Positions 5,450 to 8,607 of a stretch of 8,607 nucleotides of DNA are shown in pieces. The stretch is from an uncultured Lachnospiraceae bacterium (GTDB taxonomy: Bacteria > Bacillota > Clostridia > Lachnospirales > Lachnospiraceae). The stretch covers positions 1-8,607 of the forward strand of contig CAJUBR010000092.1 of NCBI GenBank assembly GCA_910584695.1, in the 5' to 3' direction. The position numbers were made by a program, and so were the translations under genes. How positions within the stretch are numbered: position 1 is the first letter of the stretch; each line of letters opens with the position of its first letter. The notes beneath the pieces were generated by a model that ran no database searches, was not told the origin of the DNA, and worked only from the letters and a program-made list of their open reading frames with translations.

Positions 5450-5974
5450 TCTGTTCCCTGCTTAATTTCTTGAATGTATTGATATACAATATGGCGGCAA
5501 GGGCAATGGAAAGTTTGAAATCAGTACGAAAGGACCACTGCATACAACAATGCTTAAATAGGTTTTTGCCAAGTTCCATGTTTCAGAGCTTGCCCCGATC
5601 AGTGACAGGATAGGGTTCATAAAAATCAGAAACAGGGCAGCCATTACAACACCAACAACGATACAACTCCACATACAGAAAGAGCAGACTTTTCTTGCGT
5701 ACTCACTTTTTCCCTCTCCCAATGCACGAGATTTGACCGAAGTGCCGCCGATACCAAAAGCCGTCCCAACTGCCATAAACATCAAGAATACAGGTGTTGC
5801 AAGAGAAACAGCCGCAACCTGTAAAGCGTCATGTGTCTGTCCGATAAAGAACGTGTCAGCCAAGTTGTAAACTAATACCATGAGCATAGCCGCCATTGCG
5901 GGCAGAGCATTTTTGAATACTGCCTGCGGGACAGGTGCTTTACTAAAAACTTCCATTGATTTCTGATTATCCAT
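5421..5974 (-). pseudogene. MATE multidrug exporter with large internal deletion
   Basis: ATG 5972-5974 has a strong GGAGGG 6 bases upstream. The first about 150 residues are a normal MATE (multidrug and toxic compound extrusion) N-terminus: PQAVFKNALPAMAAMLMVLV, then YNLADTFFIGQ, AAVSLATPVFLMFMAVGTAF with GGTSVKSRALGEG, and further membrane helices ending YLSIVVCSGPFVLISN. At 5508-5515 the sequence jumps, in a shifted frame, to SIALAAILYINTFKKLSRE, the tail of a MATE protein after its last helix, stopping at TAA 5421-5423. About 270 residues of the usual 440-460 are missing. Without the shift, the annotated frame ends after 170 residues with a short nonsense tail. The exporter cannot function. 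Confidence 0.8.
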
Positions 5975-6039
5975 TTTTATCCCTCCAAAAATAATTATTT
6001 GCTAGCGATTGATATGAGCGTTTTTTTGTCAAAAATGGG

Positions 6040-6067
6040 TTGCCAAATTGTCGGGATCTGCTATAAT
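6040..6067 (+). promoter_or_regulatory. Plus-strand promoter
   Basis: TTGCCA (6040-6045) and TATAAT (6062-6067) are spaced by 16 bases: 5/6 and 6/6 matches to the sigma-A consensus. A second TATAAT lies at 6077-6082. It reads towards the IS3-type relic and the HAD gene, giving a leader of about 240 bases, and it diverges from the MATE relic. Confidence 0.6.
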
Positions 6068-6125
6068 AAATGCGTGTATAATGTCTCATAAATTAATACA
6101 CTGAAAGCGACATTTCTTAATGAAT

Positions 6126-6292
6126 CTGATATACTATAGCCAACAAAAGAAAGATTATGTCCAGAACAAAAAGAAATTTCAGTGCTGAATTTAAATCCAA
6201 TCTTCTCCGCAAAACGGATTCTACGCCACTCAAAGAAGCAAGAGAAGCTTATCGGAAGATACTTTTGTTTTGATAACTGATTCACTATAGCC
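6126..6292. repeat. 16-base imperfect direct repeats flanking the transposase relic
   Basis: CTGATATACTATAGCC (6126-6141) and CTGATTCACTATAGCC (6277-6292) match at 14 of 16 positions. The 135 bases between them hold the IS3 OrfA-like start. This is too long for a normal IS3 target duplication (3-4 bp), so the pair may be a pre-existing repeat or a recombination scar. Confidence 0.5.
6157..6276 (+). mobile_element. Relic of an IS3-family transposase OrfA start
   Basis: ATG 6157 behind AGAAAGATT gives MSRTKRNFSAEFK, the characteristic first residues of IS3-group OrfA proteins (the short helix-turn-helix subunit). Only these 13 residues or so match. The next part (SNLLRKTDSTPLKEAREAYR) is not a normal OrfA continuation, although the NLLRK could be a jump to the later 'NLLRxW' segment seen in many OrfA proteins. 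The frame stops at TGA 6271-6273. No OrfB and no terminal inverted repeats are visible. It now lies in the untranslated leader of the HAD gene. The match is short and could be partly chance. Confidence 0.45.
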
Positions 6293-6317
6293 GGGAAATA
6301 CAAGGAGACAATATTCT

Positions 6318-6971
6318 ATGTTAAAAGCAATCATTTTCGATTTTGATTATACATTAGGAGATTCCACAAATGGTATTGCATTAAGTATAAATTATGCTTT
6401 GGGAAAATTAGGCTATGCAACTCCAAATATTGCAGACATTAAAAAAACAATAGGTTTATCTTTAACAGAGACATACTTTGCATTAACATCAAATGATGAT
6501 TTATATGAGGCAGAGCAATTTATCTCATTGTTTAAGGAAAAAGCCGATAGCGTTATGGTCACCAATACCGAACTTTATGCTGGAGTAAAAGGTGTTTTGC
6601 AAAAGCTGAAAGCTAAAGGATATATGACAGCTATTGTTACAACAAAATTTCATTATAGAATTGAGCAGATATTAAACAAATTTAATGCAAATGAGTTGAT
6701 TGATATTATTGTTGGAGCTGAAGATGTAAAAATAGTGAAACCTAATCCCGAAGGATTACTTTGGGCTATTGAGAATTTAGGAGCAATGAAAGAAGAGGTA
6801 CTTTATGTCGGAGACAGTTTGGTTGATGCCAGGACGGCTGAAAATGCAAAAGTTAAATTTGCTGCTGTACTAACTGGAACGACTACAAAGGATGATTTTG
6901 AAAGTTATAATAGTATGTATATAGGCAAAAATATCTCAGATGTCTATAAATATGTTTTGGCTTTGGAGTAG
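6318..6971 (+). CDS. HAD-superfamily phosphatase (phosphoglycolate phosphatase-like)
   Basis: This 217-residue cytosolic HAD hydrolase is complete. Motif I is FDFDYTLGDS, with nucleophile Asp8 and general acid/base Asp10. The helical cap (about residues 16-85) is of the subclass I type found in phosphoglycolate phosphatase/beta-phosphoglucomutase relatives. Motif II is IVTTK (Thr108/Thr109), motif III is Lys141 in KIVKPNPEG, and motif IV is VGDSLVDARTA with Asp166 and Asp170 for Mg2+. These residues predict a Mg2+-dependent phosphomonoesterase; the substrate cannot be read from the sequence. ATG 6318 has AAGGAG at 6302-6307 (10-base spacing). It is preceded by a long leader from the promoter at 6040 and followed by a GNAT relic, with no terminator in between. 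Confidence 0.9.
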   Translation: MLKAIIFDFDYTLGDSTNGIALSINYALGKLGYATPNIADIKKTIGLSLTETYFALTSNDDLYEAEQFISLFKEKADSVMVTNTELYAGVKGVLQKLKAKGYMTAIVTTKFHYRIEQILNKFNANELIDIIVGAEDVKIVKPNPEGLLWAIENLGAMKEEVLYVGDSLVDARTAENAKVKFAAVLTGTTTKDDFESYNSMYIGKNISDVYKYVLALE

Positions 6972-7034
6972 AAATTTCCGTTTGTAGGAAGGGCAGACAA
7001 CGGAGAATAGGATTTGTTTGGTGAAGGGAGACAT

Positions 7035-7300
7035 ATCTATCATATTGAGTTGATAAAAGAAAAATTGATGGAACTCATTTCTCATTATCCGGAGGAATAT
7101 GACTTCCCGGATAAGTTTTATCAGGAACATTGGCAAAAAGGCTTATGCATGGGGGATTGTGGAAGAAATTGAAGGAAAACAGGAATTGGTTGCCTGAATT
7201 GAGACTTGTCCGGAAGATTGGCCTAACAGGCTAGTGGTTACAGAGCTATGGGTGTATGAGAAGTTGAGGAGAAAAGGTGTTGGACAAAAAAGCATTGTAA
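7035..7300 (+). pseudogene. GNAT acetyltransferase relic C (third subfamily)
   Basis: The frame YHIELIKEKLMELISHYPEE, then FPDKFYQEHWQK, runs to about 7140. An extra base at the A/G run 7135-7141 shifts it to AYAWGIVEEIEGKQELVA. TGA at 7195-7197 interrupts, and the same frame continues IETCPEDWPNRLVVTELWVY, then EKLRRKGVGQ. The last part is the acetyl-CoA loop (R-R-K-G-V-G) of a GNAT, after which homology ends near 7290. No ATG precedes the conserved start, and the C-terminal third is lost just before the NUDIX gene. It resembles the streptothricin/aminoglycoside-type GNATs of Clostridia (recall). Three lesions plus truncation make it non-functional. It differs in sequence from relics A and B. 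Confidence 0.75.
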
Positions 7301-7327
7301 GTAAATTGACATGGACTGGAGTAGGAT

Positions 7328-7825
7328 ATGGACGGAAGATTGAGAAATATGACATCTATATACATATTAAGAGATAATAAAATGTTGTTGCTCTACCGCC
7401 AGGGAGGCAGAGTGGTCAATGATGTCTGGGTAGGCTCTGCGGGCGGACATTTCGAGGAGTATGAATTAAATGACGCCAGAGCGTGTGTGTTGCGTGAAAT
7501 GCAGGAGGAACTAGGTATTGCAGAGAAGGACATAGAAAATCTGCATCTGCGTTATGTAACACTGCGGAGAAGCAAGGGGGAGCTGCGTCAGAATTATTAT
7601 TTTTTTGCGGATCTGAAAGATAGTGTCAGCGGAGAAATTTCTTCTAATGAAGGTGTCAGCAGATGGTTTCCTTTATCAGAATTAGCATTTTTAGAAATGC
7701 CATTTACGTCAAAATTTGTGATTGAACATTATCTGAATGTGGGATACAAAACAGATATGATATATGGCGGGATTGCAGATGGTGAAAAAGTAGTATTTAC
7801 GGAAATGCCTGAATTTGGGGAGTGA
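7328..7825 (+). CDS. NUDIX hydrolase
   Basis: A complete 165-residue NUDIX protein, expected to hydrolyse a nucleoside diphosphate linked to another moiety, or to sanitise oxidised nucleotides. The Nudix box is at residues 40-64: G40-HFEEY-E46, then REMQEELGI (Arg56, Glu57, Glu60, Glu61, Gly63). There are 9 residues between E46 and R56 instead of the textbook 7, a loop variant that I recall in related Firmicutes proteins (GHFEEDELNDA...). The catalytic REx2EE set is intact. ATG 7328 has GGAG 6 bases upstream; an alternative ATG at 7349 (residue 8) also precedes conserved sequence. The stop at 7823-7825 is 1 base before the TTG (7827) that might start the next relic. It lies between two GNAT relics on the same strand. 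Confidence 0.88.
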   Translation: MDGRLRNMTSIYILRDNKMLLLYRQGGRVVNDVWVGSAGGHFEEYELNDARACVLREMQEELGIAEKDIENLHLRYVTLRRSKGELRQNYYFFADLKDSVSGEISSNEGVSRWFPLSELAFLEMPFTSKFVIEHYLNVGYKTDMIYGGIADGEKVVFTEMPEFGE

Positions 7826-7829
7826 TTTG

Positions 7830-7967
7830 ATAATTTGCAAAATTAAGAGGAATGAGATACCAGATTGTGTAAAAGTTATCTGCAAAAGTTTTATGACAGT
7901 GGCAGACGAGTTTGGATTTACGGCAGAAAATCCTTTTACCTGTGGCTATATGAAGAAGATGTTGTAA
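7830..7967 (+). pseudogene. GNAT relic D: first and last pieces fused, 45 codons
   Basis: The frame reads NEIPDCVKVICKSFMTVADE, then FGFTAEN, matching relic A at 3201 residue by residue at its N-terminus. It then jumps at about 7929-7932 to PFTCGYMKKML and TAA (7965-7967), the closing strand I recall for this same GNAT family (FFPFTCGYM). The position aligned with the start Met is ATA (7830-7832); a TTG at 7827 immediately before could substitute. Everything between the first helix and the last strand, including the acetyl-CoA site, is gone, yet the two ends remain in frame. At DNA level, 7884-7909 is identical to 3255-3280 (26 bases) and a further 12 bases match after one mismatch. It is a second, independently deleted member of the relic A family. 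Confidence 0.75.
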
Positions 7968-8234
7968 GGGATGTTCTTAATTGTAAAGGGAGACGAAAAT
8001 ATGAGAAGGGAATAAGTTTGGCCAAGAAGATTTCTAGGGAGGAAACGCTGGCGCAAAATCTGTTTCACACCAGGGGTGGCTTATGCAGCCAGGCCGGAAA
8101 AGCCAATATCAATTATTGAATAACTGCCTCTCTTTTTTGTGCAAGGATAGAGAGGAATATTTTAAGAATAAGCCTTATAATAATAAAAGATGCATATGAA
8201 CAAAGCACATTATGTACGGATAAGGAGGTATCTC
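7968..8234. other. Gap before the AraC gene, no recognised gene
   Basis: The plus strand carries an open frame with no homology I recognise. In another frame 8070-8123 reads PGVAYAARPEKPISIIE and stop, which has the look of a protein C-terminus. An inverted repeat CCTCTC (8127-8132)/GAGAGG (8150-8155) with a 17-base loop lies just beyond; it is followed by AATATTTT and is too weak to call a terminator. A TATAAT at 8176-8181 could be the -10 of the AraC gene, although no -35 fits. Confidence 0.35.
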
Positions 8235-8607
8235 ATGGAATGGGTCCACAGACTTAACCAAAGCATGAATTATATTGAGGAACATTTGACAGGTGAAATT
8301 GACTATGAACAGCTTGGGCGGATTGCCTGCTGTTCCACCTATCACTATCAGAGGATGTTTACTTATATGGCGGGCATCACTCTGGCAGAGTATATCCGAA
8401 GAAGAAAATTGTCTTTAGCGGCGGTAGATTTGCAAGGTGGGGATGAACGGATTATTGATGTTGCGGAGAAATACGGCTACCGTTCCCCGACTGCATTTAA
8501 CAGGGCATTCCAGTCCTTTCACGGGGTAGCCCCATCGTCTGTGAAAGGCGAGGGCGTATCCGTGAAATCTTTTTCTCCCATTGTGTTTAAAATTGCTGTA
8601 AAAGGAG
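8235..8607 (+). CDS. AraC-family transcriptional regulator (3' end outside window)
   Basis: ATG 8235 follows a near-perfect AAGGAGG (8222-8228) at 6-base spacing. The 124 visible residues form a complete N-terminal AraC/XylS DNA-binding domain. The first helix-turn-helix is at about residues 24-47 (YEQLGRIACCSTYHYQRMF), followed by the connecting helix with AEYIRRRKLSLAA. The second is at about 72-100 (IIDVAEKYGYRSPTAFNRAF, then GVAPS). Having the HTH at the N-terminus is the arrangement of Rob/SoxS-like regulators that carry a C-terminal GyrI-like effector-binding domain. The sequence after 105 (SVKSFSPIVFKIAVKG) looks like the entry to such a domain. The frame is open to the window edge, so the gene is probably intact beyond it. 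Confidence 0.88.
   Translation, partial: MEWVHRLNQSMNYIEEHLTGEIDYEQLGRIACCSTYHYQRMFTYMAGITLAEYIRRRKLSLAAVDLQGGDERIIDVAEKYGYRSPTAFNRAFQSFHGVAPSSVKGEGVSVKSFSPIVFKIAVKG

Noticed and set aside
7865..8119. 84-codon ORF over GNAT relic D
   Set aside because: The recognisable GNAT sequence is in another frame; this frame has no homology I recognise and its start is inside relic D.
3201..8119. Integron-like cassette array of small genes
   Set aside because: Small unidirectional genes and relics suggested it, but I find no repeated attC-like sites between genes, and orientation changes at 4011-5974.
1..8607. CRISPR array, tRNA or rRNA genes, defence or toxin-antitoxin system
   Set aside because: No regular repeat-spacer pattern, no RNA-gene signatures, and no gene pair with defence or toxin features was seen.

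Overview
The window looks like an AT-rich accessory stretch from a low-GC Gram-positive bacterium, most likely a gut Clostridia/Lachnospiraceae-type Firmicute. The reasons are strong AGGAGG-type ribosome binding sites, TATAAT-type promoters, AT-rich codon use, and protein families that I associate with that group. This is inferred from reading alone; no database was searched.

Left part (1-1335, mostly minus strand): a broken Xre-type helix-turn-helix regulator (two in-frame stops and one frameshift) and, just upstream of it on the same strand, an N-terminally shortened DUF1349 protein. Middle plus-strand block (1336-3720): an apparently intact dapB (lysine/diaminopimelate pathway) with its own promoter and a palindrome in its leader, a VOC/glyoxalase-fold relic abutting its 3' end, an intact AlkD-like DNA-alkylation repair gene, and two broken GNAT acetyltransferases in tandem. 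Minus-strand block (3928-5974): an intact SAM-dependent methyltransferase preceded by a 20-codon leader ORF whose end can fold against the methyltransferase ribosome binding site, with a terminator behind it; then relics of a BtrH-like/C39-like gene (plus strand), a winged-helix regulator and a MATE exporter with a large internal deletion. Right plus-strand block (6040-8607): a promoter, a small IS3-type transposase relic, an intact HAD phosphatase, a broken third GNAT type, an intact NUDIX hydrolase, a 45-codon relic of the same GNAT family as at 3201, and the start of an AraC-family regulator that runs off the window.

The dominant character is a gene graveyard of small stand-alone enzymes: about five complete genes (dapB, alkD-like, methyltransferase, HAD, NUDIX) and one edge-truncated gene (AraC) lie among ten relics. 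The intact genes do not form one obvious pathway. I see no defence system, CRISPR array, tRNA or rRNA. The two most informative structures are the leader-peptide/anti-SD arrangement in front of the methyltransferase and the two relics of one GNAT family that have lost different internal segments.
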